Notes: a model not told the origin generated them from the letters alone. 64,000 nt of DNA from Saccharothrix sp. ALI-22-I (GCF_001984175.1 NZ_MTQP01000036.1:1-64000); one strand, 5' to 3'. Numbered from the stretch's first letter, positions 34,035 to 43,507 are shown. Numbers and translations are program-made.

Positions 34035-35345
34035 GTGAGCGAGATCCCGCGCAAGGCCGTGCAGCGCACCGCCAAACTGGCCAGCCTCCCGCTCGGGGTG
34101 GCGGGCCGTGTGGTGGGCGGCTGGGGCAAGCGCCTGGCCGGCCGCAGCTCCGAGGAGGTCAGCGCCGAGGTGTCGGCGAAGACCGCGGAGCAGGTGTTCG
34201 CGGTGCTCGGGCAGCTCAAGGGCGGCGCGATGAAGTTCGGCCAGGCCCTGAGCGTGTTCGAGGCGGCGGTGCCGGACGAGCTGGCCGAGCCGTACCGCGA
34301 GGCGCTGACCAAGCTCCAGACGGCCGCGCCGCCGATGCCCGCGCGCACCGTGCACCGGGTGCTGGCCGAGCAGCTGGGCGCGGGGTGGGCGAAGCGGTTC
34401 GCGTCGTTCGACGACTCGCCCGCCGCGTCGGCGAGCATCGGGCAGGTGCACCAGGCGGTGTGGCACGACGGCCGCGACGTGGCGGTGAAGGTGCAGTACC
34501 CCGGCGCGGACGAGGCGTTGGAGACCGACCTGAAGCAGCTGCTGCGGTTCAGCCGGGTGTTGCAGGCGGTCATGCCGGGCACCGAGGTCAAGCCACTGCT
34601 GGAGGAGCTGCGGGACCGGTACCTGGAGGAGTTGGACTACCGGACCGAGGCGGACAACCAACGAGTGTTCGCCAAGGCCTTCGACGGCGACGAGCGGGTG
34701 TTAGTGCCGCGCGTGGTGGCCAGTTCGCCGAAGGTGATGGTGACCGAGTGGACCGACGGGACACCGCTGTCGCAGATCATCCGATCCGGTGAGCCGGCCG
34801 AGCGGGACCTGGCCGGGCAGCTGCTGTCGGAGTTCCACTTCTCCGCGCCGAGCCGGTCCGGGCTGCTGCACGCCGACCCGCACCCGGGCAACTTCATGCT
34901 GGGTGCGGACGGCCGGTTGCGGGTGCTCGACTTCGGCGCGGTGGCCCGGCTGCCCGACGGGCTGCCCAAGACGCTCGGCCTGATGACCAGGCTGGCGTTG
35001 GACGGCCGGTCGGACGACCTGGTGGAGCTGTTGCGGTCGGAGCGGTTCATCCGGCCGGGGACGGAGCTGTACGCCGAGGACGTGCTGAACTACCTGGCGC
35101 CGTTCGTGGAGCCGCTGCGGACCGAGACGTTCCGCTTCACCCGGCGGTGGTTGCAGAAGCAGGCCGAGCGCGTCGGCGACCTCCGCAGCCCCGATTCGCA
35201 AACGGGAAGGTCGCTGAACCTCCCGCCGCAGTACCTACTTATCCACAGGGTGACGCTGGGTGCGACCGGCATTCTCTGCCAGCTGGACGCGAACGTGCAG
35301 GCCAGAGCCATCGTCGCGCGGTGGCAACCCGGCTTCGACGACTGA
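34035..35345 (+). CDS. ABC1/AarF family atypical protein kinase
   Basis: This 436-residue protein starts at a GTG after GGGAGGAG. The family's KxGQ region (LKGGAMKFGQALSVFE, about 62-77) precedes the kinase core. The core has ASIGQVHQA (Ala-rich P-loop), DVAVKVQYPG (ATP lysine), HADPHPGNF (catalytic loop) and VLDFGAV (metal-binding DFG). UbiB/COQ8-type proteins support quinone or lipid metabolism, perhaps by ATP hydrolysis. In actinobacteria that use menaquinone the exact role is open. The mycobacterial counterpart is, from memory, Rv3197, next to whiB7 as here. Confidence 0.92.
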   Translation: MSEIPRKAVQRTAKLASLPLGVAGRVVGGWGKRLAGRSSEEVSAEVSAKTAEQVFAVLGQLKGGAMKFGQALSVFEAAVPDELAEPYREALTKLQTAAPPMPARTVHRVLAEQLGAGWAKRFASFDDSPAASASIGQVHQAVWHDGRDVAVKVQYPGADEALETDLKQLLRFSRVLQAVMPGTEVKPLLEELRDRYLEELDYRTEADNQRVFAKAFDGDERVLVPRVVASSPKVMVTEWTDGTPLSQIIRSGEPAERDLAGQLLSEFHFSAPSRSGLLHADPHPGNFMLGADGRLRVLDFGAVARLPDGLPKTLGLMTRLALDGRSDDLVELLRSERFIRPGTELYAEDVLNYLAPFVEPLRTETFRFTRRWLQKQAERVGDLRSPDSQTGRSLNLPPQYLLIHRVTLGATGILCQLDANVQARAIVARWQPGFDD

Positions 35346-35426
35346 GTTGTCCACAGCCCGTCCAGTTATCCACAGATCGCCGACACCCCGTGGCCCGATC
35401 CCCGGAACCCCCGGAGGATCGACCCC

Positions 35427-35981
35427 ATGGAACAAGTGATCAAGACCGCGGACCTCAAAGCCGCCGGCGTGCCCGGCTACGTCATCGACCTCAAGTGCCG
35501 CCCCGGCGGGCCGTGGCAGCGCATCCTGCCGGGCGTGCTGTTGTTGAGCGCCGGCCCGCCCACCCGCGCTCAGCGGCTCCGTGCGGCCGTCGCCTACGCG
35601 GGCCCGAGCGCCGTGGTCACCGGCGTGGACGCGCTGCACGCCCACGGCCTCCAGGCCCTACCGCCCCCGACCCGCATACACCTGCTGCAACCGGCGACCA
35701 CGCGCCGTTCGTGCCCCGACCACGTGATGTTGGAGCGCACCACGCGCCCACCCGAGGTGGTCGTCCGCGCGGGCCTGCCGTTGGCCGAACCGAACAGAGC
35801 CGTGCTCGACGCCGTGCGCCACGAACCGGACGCGCTGCGCCAACACCACATGCTGGCGACGGCCGTGCGCTCGGGCTTGTGCACGGTCGCGGGCCTGACC
35901 GCGGAGCTGGACGCGGGCAGCAAACGAGGCACCGCCACCCCGAGATCGGCCTTACGCCTGCTATCCGCCCTGCTCCGCTGA
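35427..35981 (+). CDS. AbiEi-like antitoxin-domain protein (solo)
   Basis: This 184-residue protein starts after CCCGGAGG. The first 60 residues resemble the N-terminal winged-helix/AbiEi_4 domain of actinobacterial proteins that usually carry a C-terminal DUF559 nuclease-like domain. Here that second domain is missing or very divergent. It has no adjacent AbiEii nucleotidyltransferase toxin, so a working toxin-antitoxin pair is unlikely. It could be a transcription regulator. Assignment is tentative. Confidence 0.55.
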   Translation: MEQVIKTADLKAAGVPGYVIDLKCRPGGPWQRILPGVLLLSAGPPTRAQRLRAAVAYAGPSAVVTGVDALHAHGLQALPPPTRIHLLQPATTRRSCPDHVMLERTTRPPEVVVRAGLPLAEPNRAVLDAVRHEPDALRQHHMLATAVRSGLCTVAGLTAELDAGSKRGTATPRSALRLLSALLR

Positions 35982-36001
35982 CCGACCAGCCGGGCAGCCG
36001 G

Positions 36002-36181
36002 TCAGGGGGCCCAGTAGTCGGCCGGCAGCTTGCCTTCGATATCCCGGACATGAGCCCGGGCGCACACGTGGCACAGCCACTGGTCGATCCCGCGTTCGCG
36101 CTCCCGGACCCAGGCCAGCAACTCGGCCGGGTCCGTGACGGATGCCCGCGTCCGCCCGCAGCGGGCACAGGCGTCGGTCAC
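36002..36181 (-). CDS. Small zinc-ribbon protein
   Basis: This 59-residue protein starts at a GTG overlapping the methyltransferase stop (GTGA), so the two are translationally coupled. CARC and CHVC pairs form a probable zinc knuckle, and the C-terminus ends in DYWAP. The close coupling suggests it acts with the methyltransferase, but no family is recognised. Confidence 0.65.
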   Translation of the reverse strand: MTDACARCGRTRASVTDPAELLAWVRERERGIDQWLCHVCARAHVRDIEGKLPADYWAP

Positions 36182-37107
36182 GGCTTGCGGCCCAGGTGGA
36201 CGGTGTTGGCGATCAGCAGGAACACGTCGTCGCGCAGTCCGAGGAAGGCGGGGTCCTGCGGGTCGAGCAGTTGCTCGACGGTGCGGCGGTCGGCGGGGTG
36301 GAGCAGATCGCCGGCTACGTCCGCGAGCCACTTGAGCCGGTTCACCGCCCAGTCGCGCACGGCCTGTTTGGGCGGTGCCGGGTGGTCGATGAGGTAGGTG
36401 AAGGCGGTGACGTCGACCAGGCCGGCGTCGGCGAGCACCACGTTCCAGCCGCCGTGCATGCGGACCGAGCCGTCGGTGTTCTCGCGCATCCGCAGGAACC
36501 ACTGGGCGCGTGCGGCGGCCAGCCGGTCCTGCAAGCCGGGCTCACCGATGCCCAGGTCGAACGGGAGGAACTTGCCTTCCAGGCCGCCCTCGGCCAGCGC
36601 CAACCACCCACCGGGCGCCACGGCCTCGATCAACCCCAGCACAGCCGCGCGCTGATCAGGGAGGTGATGCACGACGTTCGACGCCCACACCAGCTCCGCG
36701 GGGCCGGCGAGTTCGACCGGCCGTTCGGTGGCCAGGTCGGCGAGCACCGGCCGGACCCGCACGGTCGCCGTGGTCGTGTCGGTCTCGTAGGTCGCCGCGG
36801 ACCGCGCCGCGTTCGTGGCGGCGTCCAGCAGCTCGGGCACCGCGTCGACCAGCACCACCGTGCCCCCACCACGAGCGGAAAGGGCCTCGACCAACGCCAC
36901 ACTCATCCCACCGGCACCACTACCGACATCCAGCACCGTCGGCTTGTCTGGCAGCGAGCGCACGAGTCTCCGCGCGACCACGCGCTGGGCCTCGGCGTCC
37001 AGCTCATCGGCCTGCCGCAGCGAGTTCAGCCGAGACGACCAATCGATTCCGTCATGGGTGCGGGCATGGTTGTGAGAGTGAGCGGCCACACGTGGAACGG
37101 TACCCAC
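36178..37107 (-). CDS. SAM-dependent methyltransferase
   Basis: This 309-residue class I methyltransferase has SAM motif I at VLDVGSGAGGMSVAL and an acidic ribose-binding residue in VVLVDAVPELL. Later come ELVWASNVVHHLPD (motif II/post-II) and GGWLALAEGG. The C-terminal 120 residues form a substrate domain of unknown specificity. It is followed by the coupled zinc-ribbon gene. A 17-bp terminator at 37149-37187 separates it from the whiB7 operon, so it has its own promoter. Confidence 0.85.
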   Translation of the reverse strand: MGTVPRVAAHSHNHARTHDGIDWSSRLNSLRQADELDAEAQRVVARRLVRSLPDKPTVLDVGSGAGGMSVALVEALSARGGGTVVLVDAVPELLDAATNAARSAATYETDTTTATVRVRPVLADLATERPVELAGPAELVWASNVVHHLPDQRAAVLGLIEAVAPGGWLALAEGGLEGKFLPFDLGIGEPGLQDRLAAARAQWFLRMRENTDGSVRMHGGWNVVLADAGLVDVTAFTYLIDHPAPPKQAVRDWAVNRLKWLADVAGDLLHPADRRTVEQLLDPQDPAFLGLRDDVFLLIANTVHLGRKP

Positions 37108-37148
37108 GACGGGCCGAACACTCCCACCGAAAACCTCGGATACGACGC

Positions 37149-37187
37149 GGCCCGCCCTGCCCGTCGTCGGGACGGGCAGGGCGGGCC
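37149..37187 (-). terminator. Strong terminator after the whiB7 operon
   Basis: A perfect 17-bp stem (37149-37165 with 37171-37187) with a 5-base loop lies 10 bases after the stop of the 37198-37422 gene on the minus strand. Confidence 0.85.
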
Positions 37188-37197
37188 AAGGCGTGCA

Positions 37198-37422
37198 TCA
37201 GATCGCGTGGGCCTTCATGGCAGCCCTGCGCTGGGCCCAGCCGGCCAGCCGGCGCCACCTGCGGGCGACGACGAGCCGGTGGGCCAGCCGATGCTGTCGC
37301 GCGAATATCTCCGCGTCATGCATTCGGGATCTGGCTAGATTTTCTTCGAGGAGCATGGGGTTCCCCTTGGGATTGACTTCGATGAGCATCGCTTCGTCAC
37401 TGGTGGATCGGTACGTGGTCAC
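37198..37422 (-). CDS. Small conserved protein downstream of whiB7
   Basis: This 74-residue basic protein starts at a GTG that overlaps the whiB7 stop (GTGA), so it is co-translated with whiB7. It has a helical, Arg/Ala-rich C-terminus (ARRWRRLAGWAQRRAAMK) and no cysteine. Coupling suggests it is induced with WhiB7 under antibiotic stress. No family is recognised. Confidence 0.65.
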   Translation of the reverse strand: MTTYRSTSDEAMLIEVNPKGNPMLLEENLARSRMHDAEIFARQHRLAHRLVVARRWRRLAGWAQRRAAMKAHAI

Positions 37423-37817
37423 GCGGCGGCCTCCTGGTCGTTAGCCCCCCGGACAACGGTCGCGGCAGGTGCCGCGGGTACAACAGGTGCTGCGTCCTTG
37501 CGCGGGCGCCCACGGGGACGCTTGCGCGCGATCACCGCACCGCGCTCGAAGATCTCGCCGCCCCAGACCCCCCAGGGCTCGTGGCGGGCAAGCGCGCCGG
37601 CCAGGCACTCGGCGATGACGGGGCAGGTGGCGCAGAACCGCTTCGCCTCCTCCAACTCCGCCGGCGCGTCGGCGAACCAGAGGTCAGGGTTGTTGGTACG
37701 GCAAGGAAGTTCCAAGCCGGCGCCGGGCGCGGTGTCGATCAGGGAAGCGACTCCCGCTCCGGCGAACTCCGGCTCGGTGGACAACGTCCCGTTTATGGGG
37801 ACGGTCGCGGTCGACAT
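37419..37817 (-). CDS. whiB7: WhiB7-type redox-sensing transcription factor
   Basis: ATG 37817 follows AGGAG; this gives 132 residues, and the longer open frame reads through the leader. Iron-sulfur ligands C39, C62, C65 and C71 and the G(V/I)WGG turn (WGVWGG, 82-87) define the Wbl family. The AT-hook RGRPRK (102-107) at the C-terminus is specific to WhiB7. Known homologues bind the sigma factor and activate intrinsic antibiotic resistance genes. Position beside uvrD2 matches the mycobacterial locus. The leader (37893-38290) carries a long uORF, a hairpin and an AT-rich promoter flank, consistent with attenuation and autoactivation. Confidence 0.93.
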   Translation of the reverse strand: MSTATVPINGTLSTEPEFAGAGVASLIDTAPGAGLELPCRTNNPDLWFADAPAELEEAKRFCATCPVIAECLAGALARHEPWGVWGGEIFERGAVIARKRPRGRPRKDAAPVVPAAPAATVVRGANDQEAAA

Positions 37818-37892
37818 CAGGTGGACTCCTGTCAAGGGTGGCGCATGGGGTTTTGTCGTGCGAGTTGTGTTCGGCAAAACGCGTTTGAACAG

Positions 37893-37934
37893 CACGAAGG
37901 CCGCGGATCCGGTTACGGGTCCGCGGCCTTCGTG
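37893..37934 (-). promoter_or_regulatory. Attenuator-like hairpin in the whiB7 leader
   Basis: A perfect 15-bp stem (37893-37907 with 37920-37934) and a 12-base loop sit between the uORF stop and the whiB7 start, 23 bases after the uORF. The U-run after it is weak. Its place matches the premature terminator known in whiB7 leaders. Confidence 0.65.
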
Positions 37935-37956
37935 AGCTGGTGGCCTGACTACTGGG

Positions 37957-38178
37957 TCAGGTACTTCGCTCTTGCGCGGACGGCGCAACGTTCTGAGTCG
38001 GGACAACGGTCGGCGCGTACGGCGCCGGCACCTGGATCAGCTGAACTCGCTCAGCACCCCACTTGAGGGCGTGGCGATCGCGGGCAGACTTCTCCCCCGC
38101 GACATGAGTAGCGCCTGGCACGAGGACGACCCCGGTCATCAGGTAACCGGGCGTCTCGAAGCACTGAATGCTGTTCAC
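37957..38178 (-). CDS. uORF / leader peptide of whiB7 (73 aa)
   Basis: GTG 38178 follows a strong AGGAGGTG site and encodes 73 residues (beginning NSIQCFETPGYLMTGVV). It ends 139 bases before the whiB7 start, just ahead of the hairpin. whiB7 leaders in actinobacteria carry uORFs whose translation state sets terminator formation when ribosomes are inhibited. Here the uORF is long enough that it might also be a functional small protein. No family is recognised. Confidence 0.6.
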   Translation of the reverse strand: MNSIQCFETPGYLMTGVVLVPGATHVAGEKSARDRHALKWGAERVQLIQVPAPYAPTVVPTQNVAPSAQERST

Positions 38179-38256
38179 GACCGGCCACCTCCTCGGGTGT
38201 CTCGTTCCGACTACTACTCTTGAATCCCCAGCGGGCACTCCGTGCCCGGCCTAAGC

Positions 38257-38300
38257 AGGTTATGACCATGCGCACGCGGCGTGCAACCGGTTTTTACAAA
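38257..38300 (-). promoter_or_regulatory. Candidate whiB7 promoter with AT-rich WhiB7-binding flank
   Basis: On the minus strand TTGCAC (38281-38286) and TAACCT (38257-38262) are separated by 18 bases. A run TTTGTAAAAA lies directly upstream of the -35 box. An A/T block at this place is the known mark of WhiB7-activated promoters, so autoregulation is likely. Confidence 0.55.
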
Positions 38301-38422
38301 TACCTGTCGATCGGGTGAGATTTCCGCGTTTGCCCTGGACAGAGCGCTGGGCACAACCACCCATACGGACGACACCGCGCACACCTGCCGGATCGACCCC
38401 GCTCGGCTTGCGCGGGAACCGA

Positions 38423-40486
38423 TCAACGCCCGCCGCGCACGAGGGACAGCACGTCGTCGCCGAAGCGGTCGAGTTTGGCCGCGCCGATGCCGGAGATCGA
38501 CACGAGTCCGGCGACGTCCTCGGGCCGCTGTTCGGCGATCGCGACCAGCGTCGCGTCGGTGAACACCACGTACGCGGGCACCTTCAGCTCACGCGCCCGG
38601 TCCGCCCGCCACGCCCGCAGCCGGGTCAGCAGTTCCTCGTCCAGGTCCGACGGGCACGAGGCGCAGCGGCTCAGCTTGATCGCCCGCGCGTCGACCAACG
38701 CCGACCCGCACACCCGGCACTGCGGCTTGGCCTTGCGCTGCATCGGCTCGCGCTTGGCCGTGCGCGACGCCGGGTGGTCCTCCGGCACCAAGCCGTAGAG
38801 GAACCGGCTGCGCCGCCGATAACGCCGCCCGCCCGCGGCGCGCGCCAACGCCCACGACAACCACAGGTGCACCCGAGCGCGCGTCACGCCGACGTACAGC
38901 AGCCGGCGTTCTTCCTCGATCGCCACCTCGTCGTTGTCCGCGTACTGGATCGGCAACGTGCCCTCGACCAGCCCGATCAGGAACACCGCGTCCCACTCCA
39001 GGCCCTTCGCCGCGTGCAGGGACGCGAGTGTCACGCCCTCCACGGTCGGCGGGTGCTGCGCCTCGGCCCGCTGGTCCAGTTCGGTGACGAACGTCGGCAG
39101 GTCCGCCCCGTCCACGGTGGTGACCAACTCCTCGGCCAGTTCGACCAGCGCGAGCAGCGACTCCCACTTCTCCCGCGCCGTCCCGCCGGCGGGTGGCTCG
39201 TCGGTCAGACCGATCCCGGCCAGCACCTCGCGCACCACCTTCGGCAGCTCGCCGGTCGGCTCGTGCGACGCAGCCGAACGCAGCGCGACCATCGCCTGCC
39301 GCACCTCGGTCCGCTGGAAGAACCGCTCACCGCCGCGCACCTGGTACGGCACGCCGAGTTCGGCCAACGCCTGCTCGAACACCTCGGACTGGGCGTTGAC
39401 CCGGTAGAGGATGGCGATCTCGCTGGCCGACACACCCTCGTCCAGCAGCGCCTTCACCCGCTGCGCGACGGCCGCGGCCTCCAGCGACTCGTCGTCGAAC
39501 TCGGTGAACGTCGGCTGAGGCCCGTCCGGGCGCTGCCCGATCAGCCGCAGCCGCGACCCGGCGGGACGGCCGCGGGCCGACTTGATCACGTCGTTGGCCA
39601 GGGTCACGACCTGCGGCGTCGACCGGTAGTCCCGTTCCAGCCGCACCACCACGGCCTCGGGGAACCGGCGCGGGAAGTCCAGCAGCGGGCGCGGCGAGGC
39701 GCCCGCGAACGAGTAGATGGTCTGGTTCGCGTCGCCGACCACGGTGAGGTCGTCGCGCGCGCCCACCCACGCGTCGAGCACGCGCTGCTGCAACGGCGTG
39801 ACGTCCTGGTACTCGTCCACCACGAAGCACCGGTACCGGTCGCGGAACTCCTCGGCGACCTCGCCGTGTTCCTCCAAAGCCGCCGCGGTGTGCAGCAGGA
39901 GGTCGTCGAAGTCGAGCAGTTGCGCCTGGTTCTTCAGCTCTTCGTAGGTCCGGTAGACCTGCACGACCTGTTCGGCGGGCGCGGGCGTGTCGCGACTCGT
40001 GCGGCCGGCCGCCGCCGGGTAGTCCTCGGGCGCGATCAGCGACGCCTTGGCCCACTCGATCTCGCCCGCGAGATCGCGCAACGAATCGGACTCGGTGGAC
40101 AGGCCCGCCCGGTTCGCGGCCTGCGCGATCAACCGCAGCTTGTTGCGGTCGATCAGCTGCCACTGCTCGCCGCCGACCACGCGCGGCCAGAAGTACCGCA
40201 GCTGGCGCAGTGCGGCGGCGTGGAACGTGCGGGCCTGCGCGCCGTGCACGCCGAGCGCCCGCAAGCGGGTCCGCATCTCACCCGCGGCACGGGCGGTGAA
40301 CGTGACGGCGAGGACTTGACCAGCGGAGACGTGCCCGCGTTGGACCAAGTAGGCGATCCTGTGCGTGATCGTGCGGGTCTTGCCGGTGCCGGCGCCCGCG
40401 AGCACGCAGACCGGGCCGCGCGGAGCCTCCACGGCGGCACGCTGTTCCGGGTCCAGTCCCTCCAGCAGCCGGTCCATGCGCTGCAT
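38423..40486 (-). CDS. uvrD2: DNA helicase UvrD2 (superfamily 1, with HRDC)
   Basis: This 687-residue 3'-5' helicase has Walker A GAGTGKT (31-37), VVDEYQDV (motif II), [10 protein letters not shown] (motif III) and YVGVTRAR (motif VI). A CRVCG/CASC zinc pair follows at about 592-612. An HRDC domain ends the protein ([22 protein letters not shown]). The HRDC and the cysteine motif separate it from UvrD1/PcrA. Its place next to whiB7 is the conserved one. Confidence 0.93.
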   Translation of the reverse strand: MQRMDRLLEGLDPEQRAAVEAPRGPVCVLAGAGTGKTRTITHRIAYLVQRGHVSAGQVLAVTFTARAAGEMRTRLRALGVHGAQARTFHAAALRQLRYFWPRVVGGEQWQLIDRNKLRLIAQAANRAGLSTESDSLRDLAGEIEWAKASLIAPEDYPAAAGRTSRDTPAPAEQVVQVYRTYEELKNQAQLLDFDDLLLHTAAALEEHGEVAEEFRDRYRCFVVDEYQDVTPLQQRVLDAWVGARDDLTVVGDANQTIYSFAGASPRPLLDFPRRFPEAVVVRLERDYRSTPQVVTLANDVIKSARGRPAGSRLRLIGQRPDGPQPTFTEFDDESLEAAAVAQRVKALLDEGVSASEIAILYRVNAQSEVFEQALAELGVPYQVRGGERFFQRTEVRQAMVALRSAASHEPTGELPKVVREVLAGIGLTDEPPAGGTAREKWESLLALVELAEELVTTVDGADLPTFVTELDQRAEAQHPPTVEGVTLASLHAAKGLEWDAVFLIGLVEGTLPIQYADNDEVAIEEERRLLYVGVTRARVHLWLSWALARAAGGRRYRRRSRFLYGLVPEDHPASRTAKREPMQRKAKPQCRVCGSALVDARAIKLSRCASCPSDLDEELLTRLRAWRADRARELKVPAYVVFTDATLVAIAEQRPEDVAGLVSISGIGAAKLDRFGDDVLSLVRGGR

Positions 40487-40549
40487 CCTCGCAGAGCACA
40501 GCGAGTACTCCCGTCATGGGGCGATACGGCGCGCCGTATCCTGGTGGGT

Positions 40550-41290
40550 ATGGCTGGTAAGCAGGACAAGGCGGCTGCCAAGGCGGCCTCCAAGGAAGCG
40601 GCGAAGGCTCGGCGCGCGGCATCGAAGGCGAAGCGCAGCCAGATCTTCGAGGCGTTCAAGATGCAGCGCCGCGAGGACAAGGCGCTCGTGCCGTTGATGC
40701 TGGCGTGCGTGCTCGGCGCGACGGCCGCGGCGTTCCTGATCGGCCTCATCTGGGACATGCAGTGGGTGCTGCTGCCCATGGGCATCGCGGTGGGCGCGCT
40801 GCTCGCGGTCATCGTGTTCGGCCGCCGGGTGCAGCGCACCGTGTACGCGAAGGCCGACGGCCAGCCCGGCGCGGCGGCGTGGGCGCTGGACAACCTGCGC
40901 GGGAAGTGGCGGGTGACCCAGGCGGTGGCGGGCACGACGAGCGGCGACATGGTGCACCGGGTGCTCGGCCGGCCGGGCGTGGTGCTGGTCGCCGAGGGCG
41001 CGCCGCACCGGGTCAAGGGCCTGCTCGCGCAGGAGAAGAAGCGGGTGGCGCGGGTCGTCGGCGAGACGCCGATCTACGACGTCATCGTGGGCACCGAGGA
41101 TGGCCAGGTGTCGCTGCGCAAGTTGCAGAGCCACCTGATGAAGCTGCCGCGCAACATCTCGACCGCCCAGGTCGACACGATCGACAACCGGCTGGCCGCG
41201 CTGGCCAGCCGTGGCGCGGCACTGCCCAAGGGCCCGATGCCCCAGGGCGCCAAGATGCGCAACGTCCAGCGCGCCATGCGCCGCCGCTGA
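40550..41290 (+). CDS. DUF4191 membrane protein
   Basis: ATG 40550 gives 246 residues; the far longer open frame upstream is shadow of uvrD2. A Lys/Ala-rich N-terminus (1-35) is followed by two membrane helices (about 48-70 and 73-93). A cytoplasmic domain comes next, with VVLVAEGAPHRVKGLLAQEKKRVARVVG, the DUF4191 core. In mycobacteria this gene (Rv2219, from memory) precedes an RDD gene and glnA1, exactly as here. Function is unknown. Confidence 0.9.
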   Translation: MAGKQDKAAAKAASKEAAKARRAASKAKRSQIFEAFKMQRREDKALVPLMLACVLGATAAAFLIGLIWDMQWVLLPMGIAVGALLAVIVFGRRVQRTVYAKADGQPGAAAWALDNLRGKWRVTQAVAGTTSGDMVHRVLGRPGVVLVAEGAPHRVKGLLAQEKKRVARVVGETPIYDVIVGTEDGQVSLRKLQSHLMKLPRNISTAQVDTIDNRLAALASRGAALPKGPMPQGAKMRNVQRAMRRR

Positions 41291-41330
41291 CGCCTTACGC
41301 ACGCGAGGCCCCAGCGCCCGCGAGTCGTCC

Positions 41331-41373
41331 ACTCCGGCACCGTGAACCGCATCCCGCGGCACGGTGCCGGAGT
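41331..41373. terminator. Convergent terminator
   Basis: A perfect 14-bp stem (41331-41344 with 41360-41373) separates the convergent DUF4191 and RDD genes. Confidence 0.7.
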
Positions 41374-41413
41374 CGTTTCCGCACCATTTCCGCCGCTCAG
41401 CGCGCCTGCGGAC

Positions 41414-41887
41414 TCAGCGGACCCGGATGACGACCGTGCCCGCGGCCTTGTCGTGCAGGCCTCTGCCGTCGGCGTCCCAGACCACGGCCGGGATGATGGG
41501 GAAGATCAACGCCGTCCGCAGCGCGGCTCGGGGGACGCCGACGATCCCCGCGCCGTCCAGCCGGGCGACCCGCAGCCCGAACAGCGCGTGACCAGGGGTG
41601 AAGCCGAAGAAGCCGACCGCGATGACGGTGATGGCGAACCAGGCCAGCAGGCTCCAGTTCTTCGGCAGGTCGGGCATGGTGAACAGCCCCGCCACCCCCG
41701 CCGAGAGCAGGAAGTCCACCAGGATGGCGATCGCCCGCCGCCCGGTCGACGCGACCGAGCCGGGTCCGGACTGGGGCAGGCCTAGGCGTTCGCCTCGCCA
41801 CCGCTGCCCGGTACCGTCACCGGAGTCGGCGCCGGGCTCCAGCGCCGAACGAGGTCCAGACAGCCACGAACCGGTCCACTTGCTCAC
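41414..41887 (-). CDS. RDD family membrane protein
   Basis: This 157-residue protein opens with a soluble Gly/Ser/Asp-rich 45-residue tail. The RDD domain follows: RRAIAILVDFLLSAGVAG carries the Arg-Asp pattern, and three membrane helices lie at about 50-70, 78-98 and 118-138. It is the conserved neighbour of DUF4191 and glnA. Transport or membrane organisation has been proposed for the family; nothing here specifies it. Confidence 0.88.
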   Translation of the reverse strand: MSKWTGSWLSGPRSALEPGADSGDGTGQRWRGERLGLPQSGPGSVASTGRRAIAILVDFLLSAGVAGLFTMPDLPKNWSLLAWFAITVIAVGFFGFTPGHALFGLRVARLDGAGIVGVPRAALRTALIFPIIPAVVWDADGRGLHDKAAGTVVIRVR

Positions 41888-41956
41888 TCCACCAGAGTAA
41901 AGGCCGTGCTCAGCGGGTGAGGAGCGACGGTCGGGTTGCCCTACCTGGGCGGCCCG

Positions 41957-41972
41957 TTAACACTGGCGAAAC
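41957..41972 (+). promoter_or_regulatory. GlnR-like box upstream of glnA
   Basis: TTAAC-ACTGGC-GAAAC fits the actinobacterial GlnR pattern gTnAC-N6-GaAAC at all strongly conserved positions and lies 111 bases before the glnA start. A clear second box at the usual 22-bp spacing is not seen, so nitrogen control is likely but not certain. Confidence 0.45.
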
Positions 41973-42082
41973 ATCAGGGTGATGGCCGGGCAACACCGCA
42001 GTCATAGTTTCGCCACGATGGCAGGCCGCAGCACGCAGCCGCGTACAACCACGCCCCCAGCGCAGCAGAGGAGTCGACGAGG

Positions 42083-43507
42083 GTGTTCAAGAATCCCGAC
42101 GAGGTCCTGAAGTTCATTTCGGACGAGGGCGTCAAGTTCGTCGACGTCCGCTTCAGCGACCTGCCCGGCGTGATGCAGCACTTCACGCTCCCCGCCGCCG
42201 CGTTCGACGCCGACGCCATCGCCGAGGGCCTCGCGTTCGACGGCTCGTCGGTGCGCGGGTTCCAGTCGATCCACGAGTCGGACATGCTGCTGCTGCCCGA
42301 CCTGTACACCGCGCGTCTCGACCCGTTCCGGATCGAGAAGACGCTGATCGTGAACTTCTTCGTGCACGACCCGTTCACTCGCGAGGCCTACAGCCGCGAC
42401 CCGCGCAACATCGCGCGCAAGGCCGAGCAGTACATCGCCGAGTCGGGCATCGCCGACACCGCGTACTTCGGCGCCGAGGCGGAGTTCTACATCTTCGACT
42501 CGATCCGCTTCGACACGACGGCGAACGCGTCCTTCCACGAGATCGACTCGATCTCCGGCTGGTGGAACTCCGGCCGTGAGGAAGAGGGCGGCAACCGCGG
42601 CTACAAGGTCAAGTACAAGGGCGGCTACTTCCCCGTCACGCCGACCGACCACTACGCGGACCTGCGCGACAAGATGGTGCTCAACATGGAGGCCAACGGC
42701 TTCTCCGTGGAGCGCGCGCACCACGAGGTCGGCACCGCCGGTCAGTCCGAGATCAACTACAAGTTCAACACGCTGCTGCACGCCGCGGACGACTTGATGC
42801 TGTTCAAGTACATCATCAAGAACACCGCCTGGCAGGCCGGCAAGACCGTGACGTTCATGCCGAAGCCGCTGTTCGGCGACAACGGCTCGGGCATGCACAC
42901 CCACCAGTCGCTGTGGAAGGACGGCCAGCCGCTGTTCCACGACGAGTCCGGCTACGCGGGCCTGTCCGACACGGCGCGCCACTACATCGGCGGCATCCTG
43001 CACCACGCGCCGTCGCTGCTGGCGTTCACCAACCCGACGGTGAACTCCTACCACCGCCTGGTGCCGGGCTACGAGGCCCCGGTCTCGCTGGTCTACTCCC
43101 AGCGCAACCGCTCGGCGTGCGTGCGCATCCCGATCACGGGCAACAACCCGAAGGCCAAGCGCATCGAGTTCCGCTGCCCCGACTCGTCGGGCAACCCGTA
43201 CCTGGCCTTCTCGGCCATGGTGATGGCGGGCCTCGACGGCGTGAAGAACAAGATCGAGCCGCCGGCCCCGATCGACAAGGACCTCTACGAGCTCCCGCCC
43301 GAGGAGGCCCGCGACGTCAAGCAGGTCCCGGCGTCCCTGGACGCGGTGCTGGACAACCTCGAAGCGGACCACGAGTTCCTCCTCGAGGGCGGTGTCTTCA
43401 CGCCGGACGTCATCGACACCTGGATCTCGTTCAAGCGCGAGCAGGAGATCGACCCCCTCCGCCTGCGCCCGAACCCCTACGAGTTCGCCCTGTACTACGA
43501 CGTGTGA
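42083..43507 (+). CDS. glnA: Glutamine synthetase type I
   Basis: This 474-residue enzyme makes glutamine from glutamate and ammonium with ATP. The beta-grasp N-terminus has [10 protein letters not shown], the catalytic core has EAEFYIFD and [17 protein letters not shown], and the adenylylation loop DLYELPPEE carries Tyr402, the target of GlnE. The GTG start follows AGAGGAG. The last codons (CTACGACGTGTGATC at 43495-43509) recur 10.5 kb away, which marks the integration site of the AICE. Confidence 0.97.
   Translation: MFKNPDEVLKFISDEGVKFVDVRFSDLPGVMQHFTLPAAAFDADAIAEGLAFDGSSVRGFQSIHESDMLLLPDLYTARLDPFRIEKTLIVNFFVHDPFTREAYSRDPRNIARKAEQYIAESGIADTAYFGAEAEFYIFDSIRFDTTANASFHEIDSISGWWNSGREEEGGNRGYKVKYKGGYFPVTPTDHYADLRDKMVLNMEANGFSVERAHHEVGTAGQSEINYKFNTLLHAADDLMLFKYIIKNTAWQAGKTVTFMPKPLFGDNGSGMHTHQSLWKDGQPLFHDESGYAGLSDTARHYIGGILHHAPSLLAFTNPTVNSYHRLVPGYEAPVSLVYSQRNRSACVRIPITGNNPKAKRIEFRCPDSSGNPYLAFSAMVMAGLDGVKNKIEPPAPIDKDLYELPPEEARDVKQVPASLDAVLDNLEADHEFLLEGGVFTPDVIDTWISFKREQEIDPLRLRPNPYEFALYYDV

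Noticed and set aside
35427-35981. Type IV toxin-antitoxin (AbiE) system
   Set aside because: Only an AbiEi-like domain is seen and no nucleotidyltransferase toxin gene is adjacent.
38315-40549. Upstream extension of the DUF4191 gene to 991 residues
   Set aside because: It is the antisense shadow of uvrD2.
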